The notes below the pieces were generated by a model, which saw only the letters and a program-made list of their open reading frames with translations, was not told where the DNA came from and ran no database searches. From contig CAZOIK010000429.1 in NCBI GenBank assembly GCA_964579765.1, positions 1-29,847 of the forward strand: a DNA stretch of 29,847 bases, read 5' to 3'. This DNA comes from DATNBT01 sp964579765 (GTDB lineage Bacteria; Acidobacteriota; Vicinamibacteria; Vicinamibacterales; CAVVIG01). A program made the translations under genes and the position numbers. Positions 8,267-16,417 of this stretch are shown here, piece by piece. The first letter of the stretch is position 1. Each line of letters opens with the position of its first letter.

Positions 8267-9523
8267 GTGAAGAAGCTGCTCGCCGTGTCGTGGGAGATGC
8301 CGCCGATGTACGGTCCGCGCGCGACACAGGTCGCTCGGACGCTCGGCGCGCTCTCGGCGCTCGGCTGGGAGTCGACCGTCGTCTGCCTCGATCCCCGTCG
8401 CGGGGGGCCGCACTGGCGCGACGGCCGCGATGTAGCGCTGCCGCCCGGCATCGGGACGATTCGCGTTCGCTCGCCGCAGGAGTCGCCGTTCGTGCGGGCC
8501 GCGTGGCGCCTGATGCCGGGCCTGCGCGAGCGTCCGGATCCGCAGTGGCTGTGGATCGCGCCGGCCGCGCGGGCGGCCGTGGACGCTGCTTCGCGGACGC
8601 GTTTCGACGTCCTCGTGAGCTTCGCGCAGCCCTGGTCCGATCATCTCGTCGGCCTGCGCGTGCGCCGCGAGACGAAGCTCCCGTGGATCGCGCACTTCAG
8701 CGATCCGTGGGTCGACAGCCCGTACTGGACGGGATCGGCGGCGCAGCGCGCCGCCGCCGAAGAGATGGAGGCCAGCGTGATCCGCGAGGCTGACGCGGTG
8801 GTCTTCGTCACGCAGCAAGCCGCTGAACTCGTGATGAAGAAGTATCCGCGCGAGCTGCAGGACAAAGTTGCGGTCGTGCCGCATGGATATGTCACGCCGG
8901 CCCTGAACGGGCCGGCCCACGACAGCCAAGCGGCGTCTCGGCCGCTGCGGCTCGTCTACACCGGGCGGTTCTACGGCGGCTTGCGCACGCCGGACGCGTT
9001 GCTTCGCGCGATCGCGGCGATGAACGCCGGCGACGCGATGCGCGACAGACTCGAGGTCACGTTCGTCGGGCCGTTCGTCACGCCATTCGAGCGCGCGGCC
9101 CGATCGCTCGGTCTCGATCGGCTCGTCCGATTTCGCGACAGGGTGCCGGCGGGCGAGGCGGAGGCGCTCGCGGCGGATGCCGATGTCCTCCTGGTGATCG
9201 ACGCGCCGACCGACGGCCCGAGTCCCTTTCTGCCGAGCAAGCTCGTCGACTACCTCCCGCTGCGCAAGCCCATCCTCGGTCTCACGCCGCTCGAAGGCGC
9301 ATCGGCGGCGCTGCTGCGGCGGCTCGGCGGGCTGGTTGCCGCGCCTGGCGATGAAGCCGGCATCCGCGCGGCGCTGACGGATCTGCTGCGCCGCTGGCGC
9401 GACGGCACGCTCGCGGTCGGCGCCGAGTTCGAGCGCGTGGCCTCCGAATACGAGATCGGCAGGACGACGGCGGCGTTCAGCGAGGTGTTGGCGCGCGTAT
9501 CCGATGGAGTTTCGCGGCCCTGA
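8267..9523 (+). CDS. Glycosyltransferase (GT-B, GT4-like)
   Basis: This 418-residue GT-B protein starts with LLAVSWEMPPMYGPRATQVAR, a usual first Rossmann half in exopolysaccharide GT4-like enzymes. Other markers are HFSDPWVDSPYW, VVPHGYV in the linker and RLVYTGRFYGG at the start of the second domain. The donor-site segment LPSKLVDYLPLRKPILG carries D328 where GT4 enzymes usually have Glu, so it may belong to a side branch of the family. The start is GTG at 8267, just past hairpin element 1; no ATG lies close enough. The stop TGA (9521-9523) is supplied by the loop of the second hairpin element, whose 5' arm encodes the final residues SRP. Donor and acceptor are unknown. Confidence 0.83.
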   Translation: MKKLLAVSWEMPPMYGPRATQVARTLGALSALGWESTVVCLDPRRGGPHWRDGRDVALPPGIGTIRVRSPQESPFVRAAWRLMPGLRERPDPQWLWIAPAARAAVDAASRTRFDVLVSFAQPWSDHLVGLRVRRETKLPWIAHFSDPWVDSPYWTGSAAQRAAAEEMEASVIREADAVVFVTQQAAELVMKKYPRELQDKVAVVPHGYVTPALNGPAHDSQAASRPLRLVYTGRFYGGLRTPDALLRAIAAMNAGDAMRDRLEVTFVGPFVTPFERAARSLGLDRLVRFRDRVPAGEAEALAADADVLLVIDAPTDGPSPFLPSKLVDYLPLRKPILGLTPLEGASAALLRRLGGLVAAPGDEAGIRAALTDLLRRWRDGTLAVGAEFERVASEYEIGRTTAAFSEVLARVSDGVSRP

Positions 9524-9537
9524 AAGGGCCGCGCTAC
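9513..9537 (+). repeat. Hairpin element 2 (TGAAA-loop, REP-like)
   Basis: An inverted repeat with 8-base arms: CGCGGCCC at 9513-9520, loop TGAAA at 9521-9525, GGGCCGCG at 9526-9533, then CTAC at 9534-9537. The TGA of the loop is the stop codon of the upstream gene. The arms differ in sequence from elements 1 and 3 but pair perfectly, which suggests that the structure rather than the sequence is conserved. Confidence 0.75.
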
Positions 9538-9568
9538 ACCCAGGGTGGCGATACACCCAGGGCCGCGC
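9526..9568 (+). repeat. Partial duplication beside hairpin element 2
   Basis: The 11-base word TACACCCAGGG occurs at 9535-9545 and again at 9552-9562. The word GGGCCGCGC occurs at 9526-9534 and 9560-9568. The whole stretch lies in the 48-base gap between two glycosyltransferase genes and looks like the debris of a local duplication or of imprecise insertion of the hairpin element. No promoter is evident in it. Confidence 0.6.
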
Positions 9569-9571
9569 GAC

Positions 9572-10744
9572 ATGATGAGGGTGCCGTCAGTGTTGCTCGT
9601 CGCAGGTGCGTACTATCCTGAGATCAGCGCCGCAGGACTGCAGTGTCAGGCCGTTGCCGCCGCAATGCGCGATCGCGCGCGCATGTCCGTCCTCGTGACG
9701 GCGGTCGATCCGGCGCTGCCGCCGGCGGAGACGATTGACGACATCCCTGTGACACGCGTCGGGGTCGATGTGCGCAGCGGCGCCTCGAAGGCCGGCGCGA
9801 GCCTGCGGCTCGCCCGCGTGCTCGCGCGTCTGCTGCCGCGCGTCGACCTCGTCCATCTCCACGGCGTCTCGCAGAAAAACGTGCCCGTCGCGCTGATGGC
9901 GGCGGCTTTTCGCCGGCCGGTCGTGCTGACACTGCACACGTCCGGACAGGACGAGCCGCAGGTCGCCGATACCCGCGGGAGGCTGTCGGCGTGGGCGTTC
10001 CGAACGGCCGACCTGATCCTTCCCGTCAGTCCCAACCTCGTGCGCCGCTGCGAAGAGGCGAGGATCGCGGCGGAGAGGATCCGGCTGACGCCGAACGGCA
10101 TCGACGTCGATCGCTTCCGGCCGCCCTCGCCGGCGGAACGCGCGGCGCTCCGGCGCGAGATCGGCTGGAGCGAACGTGATCGCATTGTCGTCTTCGTGGG
10201 GTTCTTTTCGAGAGACAAGCGGCCCGACCTGTTGTTTCGCGCGTGGGCACGGACCGTCGAGAGGGGTATGTCGTCGAAGCTGGTGTTCATCGGCGCCACC
10301 GCGTCGCCGTACTTCGAGATCGACGAGTCCATCGCTCGCGGGATTCGTGACGGTGCGGCGGCCATGGGACGCGAAGCAGATGTGATCTTCGTCCCGCCCA
10401 CGCACGCAATGGAGCAGTACTATCGAGCGGCGGACGCGTTCGTGCTGTCGTCGATCCGCGAGGCGCATCCGGTCGCGCTGCTCGAGGCGATGGCCTGCGG
10501 CTTGCCGTGCATCGCGACCCGGATCGAGGGCGCGACCGACGTCGTGATCGAAGACGGCGTCAACGGCCGCCTCGTCGAGCGCGACGACGAGCAGGGGCTG
10601 GCGGGGGTGCTCGGCGATCTGCTCGAGCATCCGTTCGACGCGGAGAAGTTGGGCCGCAAGGCTCGCGAGACGATTGTGAGCCGCTATACCATCGGGCAGA
10701 CGGCAAACCGCTGGCTGGACGCGTATCGCACCGTTCTTCAATGA
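9572..10744 (+). CDS. Glycosyltransferase family 4 (GT-B)
   Basis: This 390-residue classical GT4 begins with SVLLVAGAYYPEISAAGLQ. It continues with HLHGVSQKNVP and VLTLHTSGQDEP in the acceptor domain, LTPNGIDVDRF at the domain hinge and VVFVGFFSRDKRPDLL at the start of the donor domain. The EX7E motif is SIREAHPVALLEAMACGLP, with E297 and E305. It is expected to be a cytoplasmic, retaining transferase using an NDP-sugar. I chose ATG at 9572 (a second ATG follows at 9575). A GTG at 9545 is in frame but would make the duplicated spacer sequence coding. Its stop overlaps the next start as ATGA. Confidence 0.92.
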   Translation: MMRVPSVLLVAGAYYPEISAAGLQCQAVAAAMRDRARMSVLVTAVDPALPPAETIDDIPVTRVGVDVRSGASKAGASLRLARVLARLLPRVDLVHLHGVSQKNVPVALMAAAFRRPVVLTLHTSGQDEPQVADTRGRLSAWAFRTADLILPVSPNLVRRCEEARIAAERIRLTPNGIDVDRFRPPSPAERAALRREIGWSERDRIVVFVGFFSRDKRPDLLFRAWARTVERGMSSKLVFIGATASPYFEIDESIARGIRDGAAAMGREADVIFVPPTHAMEQYYRAADAFVLSSIREAHPVALLEAMACGLPCIATRIEGATDVVIEDGVNGRLVERDDEQGLAGVLGDLLEHPFDAEKLGRKARETIVSRYTIGQTANRWLDAYRTVLQ

Positions 10745-11856
10745 CCACGACAACCAAAGTGCCTTTCGTCGACCTGCGTGCACAGTACGACGCGCTGAGG
10801 CCGAAGATCGACGCGGCCATCGCCTCCGTGCTCGCGCGCTCCGCCTACATCGGCGGCGCTGAGCTCGACGAGTTCCAGCGGTGGTTCGCGTCCTACTGCG
10901 GCGTCCGTCATGCGCTCGGCGTCTCGTCCGGCACGCGCGCGATCGAACTGGTGCTGCGAGGCTTGAACATCGGGGCGGGCGACGAGGTGATCACGTCCGC
11001 CAACACGTTCATCGCGACGGCGGCGGCGATCACCGCGGCCGGGGCGCGCCCGGTGCTCGTCGACGTCGAGGCGGCGACCGGCAATCTCGATCCGAACCGC
11101 ATCGAGGCGGCGGTCACGCCGAAGACGAAGGCCGTGATACCCGTGCATCTGTACGGCCGGCCTGCGGCGATGCGCGAGATCCTGGAGGTGGCGGCGCGGC
11201 GGCAGCTCGCCGTCGTCGAAGACGCCGCGCAGGCCCATGGCGCCAGGTATCGCGGCGCCCGCGCGGGTTCGCTCGCGACTGCCGGATGCTTCAGCTTCTA
11301 TCCGACCAAGAACCTGGGCGCCTTCGGCGACGGCGGCATGGTGACGACGAACGACGACGATCTGGCGCGCCGGATCGGGCTGCTGCGCGATCAGGGCCGT
11401 GTGAGTAAGTACGAGCACGCCGTCGTCGGATACACGGCGCGGCTCGACAATCTGCAGGCGGCCGTGCTGCGCGTCCAGGCCGACGTGCTCGACGAGTGGA
11501 ACGCGCGCCGGCGCCAGATCGCGCGGTGGTACGAGGAAGCGCTGCCACGGGCGGCGTCGCGTCCGGCCGACGATCCGCGCGACGAGCCGGTTTACCATCT
11601 GTTCGTCGTCCGCGTGCCGCGGCGTGACGAGTTGCGCGCGGATCTCGAGGCGCGCGGCGTCGCGACGGCGATCCACTATCCGATCCCGATCCACCTGCAG
11701 CCCGCGTATCGCGAGCTGGGATATAGTGTGGGAGATTTCCCTGTCACCGAACGTCTCACGCGCGAACTCGTGTCGCTTCCGATGCATCCGTTCCTGACGC
11801 AGGCCGACGTGCGCCACGTGGCCGCGGCCGTGGCCGAGTTCCTGTCCCGATGCTGA
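10741..11856 (+). CDS. DegT/DnrJ/EryC1/StrS sugar aminotransferase (3-aminotransferase-like)
   Basis: This 371-residue PLP enzyme has the N-terminus VPFVDLRAQYDALRPKIDAAI, then SSGTRAIELVLRGL, VIPVHLYGRPAAM, VVEDAAQAHGA and the PLP-lysine motif FYPTKNLGAFGDGG (K190). It resembles the QdtB/FdtB/WbpE branch that aminates a 3-keto nucleotide sugar. The next two genes encode a Gfo/Idh dehydrogenase, which could form the 3-keto sugar, and a hexapeptide acyltransferase, which could acylate the new amine. Together they look like a cassette for a 3-acylamido sugar. The exact sugar (UDP-GlcNAc-derived, its uronate, or a dTDP-6-deoxyhexose) cannot be decided here. It starts in an ATGA overlap and ends in an ATGCTGA overlap. 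Confidence 0.93.
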   Translation: MTTTTKVPFVDLRAQYDALRPKIDAAIASVLARSAYIGGAELDEFQRWFASYCGVRHALGVSSGTRAIELVLRGLNIGAGDEVITSANTFIATAAAITAAGARPVLVDVEAATGNLDPNRIEAAVTPKTKAVIPVHLYGRPAAMREILEVAARRQLAVVEDAAQAHGARYRGARAGSLATAGCFSFYPTKNLGAFGDGGMVTTNDDDLARRIGLLRDQGRVSKYEHAVVGYTARLDNLQAAVLRVQADVLDEWNARRRQIARWYEEALPRAASRPADDPRDEPVYHLFVVRVPRRDELRADLEARGVATAIHYPIPIHLQPAYRELGYSVGDFPVTERLTRELVSLPMHPFLTQADVRHVAAAVAEFLSRC

Positions 11857-12866
11857 AAGTCGGCCTGATCGGGTACGGCTACTGGGGCCCGAACCTCGCG
11901 CGAAATCTCTCTGAAGCCGACGGCGTCGAGCTGGCGATGATTGCGGACGCGCGGCCCGAGCGCCGGCAGGCCGCGGAGCGCCGCCATCCGGGCGTCAGTG
12001 TGTGCGCCGATGCCGCCCATCTCATCGAGAGCCGCGAGATCGACGCGGTCGTGATCGCCACGCCGCTGGCGACGCACCACGCGCTGGCCACGGAGGCGAT
12101 GACTCGCGGCAAGCACGTGCTGGTCGAGAAGCCGCTCGCCGCGTCGCGCAGGGACGCGGAGGCGCTCGCGTCGCTCGCCGAGAAGCACGGCGTCTGCCTG
12201 ATGGTCGACCACACGTTCGTGTACACGGGCGCCGTGCGGAAGATCCGATCGCTCATCGACGCCGGCGACCTCGGCGAGTTGCTGTACCTCGATTCGGTGC
12301 GCGTCAACCTCGGGCTGTTCCAGCAGGACTCGAACGTGATCTGGGACCTGGCCGTCCACGATCTGTCGGTCATGGACTACTTGATCGACGCGAAGCCCGT
12401 CGCGGTGTCGGCCGACGGCACGACGGTCTCGGGATACGATCACGAGAACATCGCGTACATCACGGTCCATTTCGACACAGGCTTTCTCGCGCATTTCCAC
12501 GTGAACTGGCTCGCGCCAGTGAAGATCCGGCACATGCTCATCGGCGGCAGCCAGCGCATGCTTGTGTTCAACGACATGGAGCCGAGCGAGAAGGTGCTCG
12601 TCTACGACAAAGGGATCGACCTGAATCTGAACGAGCAGGACGATCAGGCACGCCGGCAGATCCTGGTTTCGTACCGAACCGGCGACATGTACGCGCCGAA
12701 GCTCGATCGCGCCGAAGCGCTCGCGGGCGTCATCTGCGAGTTCTCGGCGGCCATTGCACAGAAGCGGAAGCCGCTGACCGACGCGGCATCGGGCATCCGC
12801 GTGGTTTCGCTGCTCGAGGCAGCCGAGCAGTCCCTGCGATCCGAGGGACGACGGATTCGTCTGTGA
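11850..12866 (+). CDS. Gfo/Idh/MocA-family nucleotide-sugar dehydrogenase
   Basis: This 338-residue oxidoreductase has the NAD(P)-binding motif VGLIGYGYWGPNLAR at residues 4-18 and the family signature HVLVEKPLA with the conserved lysine K94. Further on, VIWDLAVHDLSVMDYL holds the His/Asp residues typical of the C-terminal substrate domain. Relatives in surface-glycan loci (GnnA, WlbA/WbpB and similar) oxidise C3 of UDP-GlcNAc or its uronate. The gene lies between a sugar aminotransferase and an N-acyltransferase, overlapping both by 7 and 4 bases, which supports the same role. No UDP-sugar 6-dehydrogenase is present in the window, so a uronate substrate is not established. Confidence 0.92.
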   Translation: MLKVGLIGYGYWGPNLARNLSEADGVELAMIADARPERRQAAERRHPGVSVCADAAHLIESREIDAVVIATPLATHHALATEAMTRGKHVLVEKPLAASRRDAEALASLAEKHGVCLMVDHTFVYTGAVRKIRSLIDAGDLGELLYLDSVRVNLGLFQQDSNVIWDLAVHDLSVMDYLIDAKPVAVSADGTTVSGYDHENIAYITVHFDTGFLAHFHVNWLAPVKIRHMLIGGSQRMLVFNDMEPSEKVLVYDKGIDLNLNEQDDQARRQILVSYRTGDMYAPKLDRAEALAGVICEFSAAIAQKRKPLTDAASGIRVVSLLEAAEQSLRSEGRRIRL

Positions 12867-13363
12867 AGCTGGGCAGGAGCAGCGGACACCGCGCCATCGC
12901 GTCGGACGTCAAACTCGGGCGAGACGTCAGGATCTACGACTTTGTCAACCTCTACGGCTGCGAGATCGGCGACGAGAGCAAGATCGGCACGTTCGTCGAG
13001 ATACAGAAGCACGCGAAGATCGGCCGGCGCGTGAAGGTGTCGAGCCATACGTTCATCTGCGAGGGCGTGACGATCGAAGACAACGTGTTCGTCGGCCACG
13101 GCGTCATCTTCACCAACGATCTCTATCCGCGCGCCACCACGCCGTCCGGCGATCTGCAGACGGATGCAGACTGGAAGGTCGTGCCGACGCTCGTCCGCCG
13201 CGGCGCCTCCATCGGCTCCGGCGCGACGATTCTCTGTGGAGTGGTGATTGGCGAAGGCGCAATCGTCGGCGCCGGGAGCGTGGTCACGAAAGATGTTCCT
13301 GCCGGCATGATCGTCGCGGGCAATCCGGCGAAGGTGCTGCGTCCCATCGAGAGGCAGGCGTGA
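12863..13363 (+). CDS. Hexapeptide-repeat N-acyltransferase (WbpD/FdtC-like)
   Basis: This 166-residue left-handed beta-helix protein shows hexapeptide repeats throughout (IGDESKIGTFVEIQ, IGRRVKV, IGSGATILCGVVIGEGAIVGAGSVV). The segment VGHGVIFTNDLYPRA is characteristic of the WlbB/WbpD and FdtC acetyltransferases, which act on 3-amino sugars, and the C-terminus GNPAKVLRPI is also typical. The start is a GTG in a GTGA overlap with the dehydrogenase gene; no ATG is available near the domain start. The expected reaction is transfer of an acetyl (or other acyl) group from CoA to the amine made by the aminotransferase two genes upstream. Confidence 0.92.
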   Translation: MKLGRSSGHRAIASDVKLGRDVRIYDFVNLYGCEIGDESKIGTFVEIQKHAKIGRRVKVSSHTFICEGVTIEDNVFVGHGVIFTNDLYPRATTPSGDLQTDADWKVVPTLVRRGASIGSGATILCGVVIGEGAIVGAGSVVTKDVPAGMIVAGNPAKVLRPIERQA

Positions 13364-14334
13364 GCGTCATCCAGGACGGACGCGTGTTGATCACGGGCGG
13401 CTCCGGCCTCATCGGGTCGCACATTGTCGACGAGCTGCTGCGCCGCGGCGCGACCGACATTGTCGTCTTCGACGACTTCTCGCGCGGACGCCTGCAGAAC
13501 CTGAGCGACGCGCTCGCCAGCGGCAGCGTCCGCATCATCGAGGGCGACGTCCGCAACCAGCGCGATGTCGAAGGCGCCATGGCGGGCGCGGTGGTGGTGT
13601 TTCACGAGGCGGCGATTCGCATCACGCAGTGCGCCGAAGAGCCGCGGCTCGCCAAGGACGTGCTCGTCGACGGCACCTTCAACGTGCTCGAGGCGGCTGT
13701 CCGCGCGGGCGTCACGCGTCTCGTCGCCGCGTCCTCGGCGTCGGTCTACGGTCTGGCTGAGGTGTTTCCGACCGAAGAGTCGCACCATCCGTACGCCAAC
13801 CGCACGATCTACGGCGCCGCGAAGCTGTTCAACGAGAGCCTGCTGCGCAGCTTCAACGACATGTACAGTCTGAACTACGTCGCGCTGCGCCCATTCAACG
13901 TCTATGGCCCGCGCATGGACACATACGGCGCGTATACCGAAGTCCTGATCCGGTGGATGGACGCGATCGACGGCGGCCGGCCGCCCGTCATCTTCGGCGA
14001 CGGCACGCAGACGATGGACTTCGTGCACGTGACGGATGTGGCGAAGGCGAGCGTGCTGGCGGCGCTGTCGGATGCGAGCGACGTGGTGTTCAATGTCGGC
14101 ACAGGCGTCGAGACCTCGCTCAACGAGCTCGCGCGCATGCTGCTTCACGTCATGGGATCGACGCTGCACCCGCAGCATGCCGAGGCGAGAAAAGTGAATC
14201 CCGTCTCGCGCCGCCTCGCCTCGATCGATGCCGCGGCGCGCGTGCTCGGGTTCCGCGCGTCGGTGCCGCTCGAAGACGGCCTGCGCGACCTGGTCGCGTG
14301 GTGGAGGAGCGCGCGGACCGCTGCCGCTTCATGA
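13360..14334 (+). CDS. NAD-dependent epimerase/dehydratase (GalE-like extended SDR)
   Basis: This 324-residue extended short-chain dehydrogenase has the cofactor motif GGSGLIGS starting at G13. It also has the SSASVYG active-site serine region, the catalytic pair Y151 and K155 (IYGAAKLFNE), RPFNVYGPRMD and FGDGTQTMDFVHVTDVA. These features fit NDP-sugar 4-epimerases of the WbpP/GalE group. A C4 epimerisation of a UDP-HexNAc or similar is the most likely reaction, though a dehydratase is not excluded. The GTG start lies in a GTGA overlap with the acyltransferase, and the stop overlaps the next aminotransferase as ATGA. Confidence 0.92.
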   Translation: MSVIQDGRVLITGGSGLIGSHIVDELLRRGATDIVVFDDFSRGRLQNLSDALASGSVRIIEGDVRNQRDVEGAMAGAVVVFHEAAIRITQCAEEPRLAKDVLVDGTFNVLEAAVRAGVTRLVAASSASVYGLAEVFPTEESHHPYANRTIYGAAKLFNESLLRSFNDMYSLNYVALRPFNVYGPRMDTYGAYTEVLIRWMDAIDGGRPPVIFGDGTQTMDFVHVTDVAKASVLAALSDASDVVFNVGTGVETSLNELARMLLHVMGSTLHPQHAEARKVNPVSRRLASIDAAARVLGFRASVPLEDGLRDLVAWWRSARTAAAS

Positions 14335-15455
14335 TTCCGCTCTCCCGTCCGGAATTCGGCGACGCCGAAACGCAGGCGGTCGCCGGCGTGCTCCAGAGCG
14401 GCTGGGTGTCGCAGGGCCCGAAGGTCGCCGCGTTCGAGTCGCTCGTCGCCGCGCGCGTCGGTGCGGCGCACGGCGTGGCCACGACATCGTGCACGACGGC
14501 GCTGCATCTGGCTCTGGTCGCGAGCGGTATCGGCGCCGGCGACGAGGTGATCTGCCCGTCGTACTCGTTCATCGCGACAGCCAACGCGATCCTGTACGCA
14601 GGCGCCACGCCCGTCTTCGCCGACATCGAGGACGACACCTGGAATCTCGACGCGCACGACGTCGCCGGACGGGTGACGGCGAAGACCAGGGCGATTCTCG
14701 TCGCGCATCAGGTCGGGCTGGCCGCGGACCTCGATCGGCTGAAGGCGGTCGCACCGGGTGGCGCGGTGCTCGTCGAGGACGCGGCGTGCGCGATCGGGTC
14801 CTTATATAAAGGGCGGCCGATTGGTTCGCACGGCAACGTCTCGTGCCTCAGCTTTCATCCGCGGAAGACGATCTCGCTCGGCGAAGGCGGCATGGTGCTG
14901 ACCGACGACGCGGCGATCGCCGATCACGTTCGTGTCCTGCGATCGCACGGCGCCTCGGTCTCGGATCTCGATCGCCACCGAGCGCAGGGGCTCGTCTACG
15001 AGGAATATCGCGAGCTCGGCTACAACTACCGCATGACCGACATTCAGGCGGCGATCGGCATCGAGCAGCTGAAGAGGCTCGACGATCTGCTCGCCAGACG
15101 TCGCGCGGTCGCGCAACGCTACAACGCGGCCTTCTGCCACGTCGAACAGATTCAGACGCCTGCTGAACCTGGCTACGCGACACACGCTTACCAGTCCTAC
15201 GCCATCCGCCTCCGGCCCGGATGCCGCGTGGGTCGTGACGACATGATGCGCGAGCTGATCGCCGCCGGCGTGTCGTGCCGTCGCGGCATCCCTCCGAGCC
15301 ACCTCGAGCCGCTCTATCTGAGCCGTGGCCGCGTGTCGCTGCCGGTGACGGAAGCGGTGGCCGCCGAGTCGATCTTCCTTCCGATGTACGCCTCGCTGGC
15401 CGAGGCGGATCAGGCGGTCGTGATCGACGCCGTGCGCCGCATCGCCACCAGATGA
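14331..15455 (+). CDS. DegT/DnrJ/EryC1/StrS sugar aminotransferase (second copy, 4-amino type)
   Basis: This 374-residue PLP enzyme begins with IPLSRPEFGDAETQAVAGVL followed by SGWVSQGP. That N-terminus is found in perosamine-synthetase/ArnB/PglE-type enzymes that aminate C4, unlike the VPFVDL start of the other DegT gene here. The PLP-lysine motif is SFHPRKTISLGEGG (K179), with VLVEDAACAIGS and LGYNYRMTDIQAAIGIEQL also conserved. Its partner would be a 4,6-dehydratase or a similar keto-sugar producer. The adjacent epimerase/SDR could fill this role, but that is inference. An unusually AT-rich spot (14803-14810, with the rare leucine codon TTA) lies within the gene. Confidence 0.93.
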   Translation: MIPLSRPEFGDAETQAVAGVLQSGWVSQGPKVAAFESLVAARVGAAHGVATTSCTTALHLALVASGIGAGDEVICPSYSFIATANAILYAGATPVFADIEDDTWNLDAHDVAGRVTAKTRAILVAHQVGLAADLDRLKAVAPGGAVLVEDAACAIGSLYKGRPIGSHGNVSCLSFHPRKTISLGEGGMVLTDDAAIADHVRVLRSHGASVSDLDRHRAQGLVYEEYRELGYNYRMTDIQAAIGIEQLKRLDDLLARRRAVAQRYNAAFCHVEQIQTPAEPGYATHAYQSYAIRLRPGCRVGRDDMMRELIAAGVSCRRGIPPSHLEPLYLSRGRVSLPVTEAVAAESIFLPMYASLAEADQAVVIDAVRRIATR

Positions 15456-16411
15456 CCAGGGCACTCGTCGCCATCGTCGTCCCGGTGCACAACGAGAAGG
15501 ACAACCTCGTGCGCTTCTACGACGAGGTGTCGGCGGTGATGCGCGGCCTCGGCGACTGCGACTGGGAGTTCGTCTTCGTCGATGATGGCAGCCGGGACGG
15601 CTCGTTCGAGATCCTGAGGTCGCTGCACGAGCGGGACGCGCGTGTCACTGCCCTGCGCTTTCCGCGCAACTTCGGCAGCCACGTGGCCATCGCCGCGGGC
15701 ATCGATTACGCGACTGGTGACGCGGCGGTGATCATGGCCGCGGACCTCCAGGATCCGCCGTCGCTCATCACCGAGTTCGTCGCACGGTGGCGCGAAGGCT
15801 TCGACGTCGTCTGGGGCGCACGCAGTGGGAGAGCCGATGGGCGATTGCGCGCGTGGGCGATGAACCGGTTCTATGCGCTCGTGCGACGCATTGCGATCCC
15901 GAGTTATCCGAAGGGCGGCACCGGGAGCTTCTGTCTGATCACGAAGCCCGTGATGGACGCGTTCAGGCAGATGAACGAGCGCAACCGGCTCACGTTCGGT
16001 CTGATCGCGTGGGCGGGCTTTCGCGAGACACAGGTTCCGTATCACCGGCCGCGCCGGCTCGTCGGTTCGTCCTCGTGGACGACGAGCAAGATGCTCAAGG
16101 CGGCGGTCGATACGTTCGTCTCGTTTTCGTTCCTGCCGATCCGGGCCATTTCCATTCTCGGGCTGGTCGTCTCGGCGTTGAGCTTCCTCTTCGGCTTCTA
16201 CGTGCTGATCGACAAGCTCGTGTTCGGCACGCGCGTCGCCGGCTGGGCGTCGGTGATGCTGGCGGTGCTCTTCCTCGGCGGCGTGCAGCTGGTGATGATC
16301 GGCGTGCTCGGTGAGTATCTCTGGCGCGCGCTCGACGAGGCCCGCGCGCGGCCCCTCTACATCCTCGAACGCACGCTGGGGATCAAAGAGAAGTCAGAAG
16401 TCAGAAGTTAG
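15452..16411 (+). CDS. Membrane-bound GT2 glycosyltransferase (GtrB/DPM1-like)
   Basis: This 319-residue protein has a GT-A domain (IVVPVHNEKDNL; VDDGSRDGS with D44-D45; AADLQDPPSL with D98). Two C-terminal membrane helices follow (ISILGLVVSALSFLFGFYVL and VMLAVLFLGGVQLVMIGVLG) and then EYLWRALDEARARPLY. It is expected to load a sugar onto polyprenyl phosphate as a donor for the GT-C enzymes of the locus. The start is an ATGA overlap with the aminotransferase. The last residues (KSEVRS) and the stop TAG are encoded by a tandem heptamer repeat, so the original C-terminus may have been different. Confidence 0.9.
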   Translation: MTRALVAIVVPVHNEKDNLVRFYDEVSAVMRGLGDCDWEFVFVDDGSRDGSFEILRSLHERDARVTALRFPRNFGSHVAIAAGIDYATGDAAVIMAADLQDPPSLITEFVARWREGFDVVWGARSGRADGRLRAWAMNRFYALVRRIAIPSYPKGGTGSFCLITKPVMDAFRQMNERNRLTFGLIAWAGFRETQVPYHRPRRLVGSSSWTTSKMLKAAVDTFVSFSFLPIRAISILGLVVSALSFLFGFYVLIDKLVFGTRVAGWASVMLAVLFLGGVQLVMIGVLGEYLWRALDEARARPLYILERTLGIKEKSEVRS

Positions 16412-16416
16412 AAGTC
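16389..16416 (+). repeat. Four tandem AGAAGTY heptamers
   Basis: Four head-to-tail heptamers run AGAAGTC (16389-16395), AGAAGTC (16396-16402), AGAAGTT (16403-16409), AGAAGTC (16410-16416). The T in the third unit creates the TAG stop codon of the upstream GT2 gene (16409-16411). The TTG start of the sulfotransferase follows 1 base after the last unit. The purine-rich repeats could also serve as a weak ribosome binding region. The composition is clearly less GC-rich than the surrounding genes. Confidence 0.85.
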
Positions 16417-16417
16417 A

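Noticed and set aside
9545..9571. GTG at 9545 as the start of the third GT-B gene
   Set aside because: It would translate the duplicated spacer sequence. The conserved first strand begins right after the ATG pair at 9572 and 9575.
10741..13363. Assignment of the cassette specifically to UDP-2,3-diacetamido-glucuronate (WbpA/B/E/D) synthesis
   Set aside because: No UDP-sugar 6-dehydrogenase is in the window, and the aminotransferase motifs equally fit the QdtB/FdtB group, so only the general 3-acylamino class is claimed.
14803..14810. AT-rich TATATAA-like spot, a possible internal promoter -10 box
   Set aside because: It encodes the conserved Leu-Tyr-Lys of an aminotransferase motif, no -35-like sequence is seen at the right distance, and the next gene starts more than 600 bases away.
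15734..15760. Loss of a catalytic Asp in the second membrane GT2 (AADLQDP instead of DADLQDP)
   Set aside because: The first position of this motif varies in active GtrB-like enzymes, and the second Asp (D98) and DDG motif are intact.
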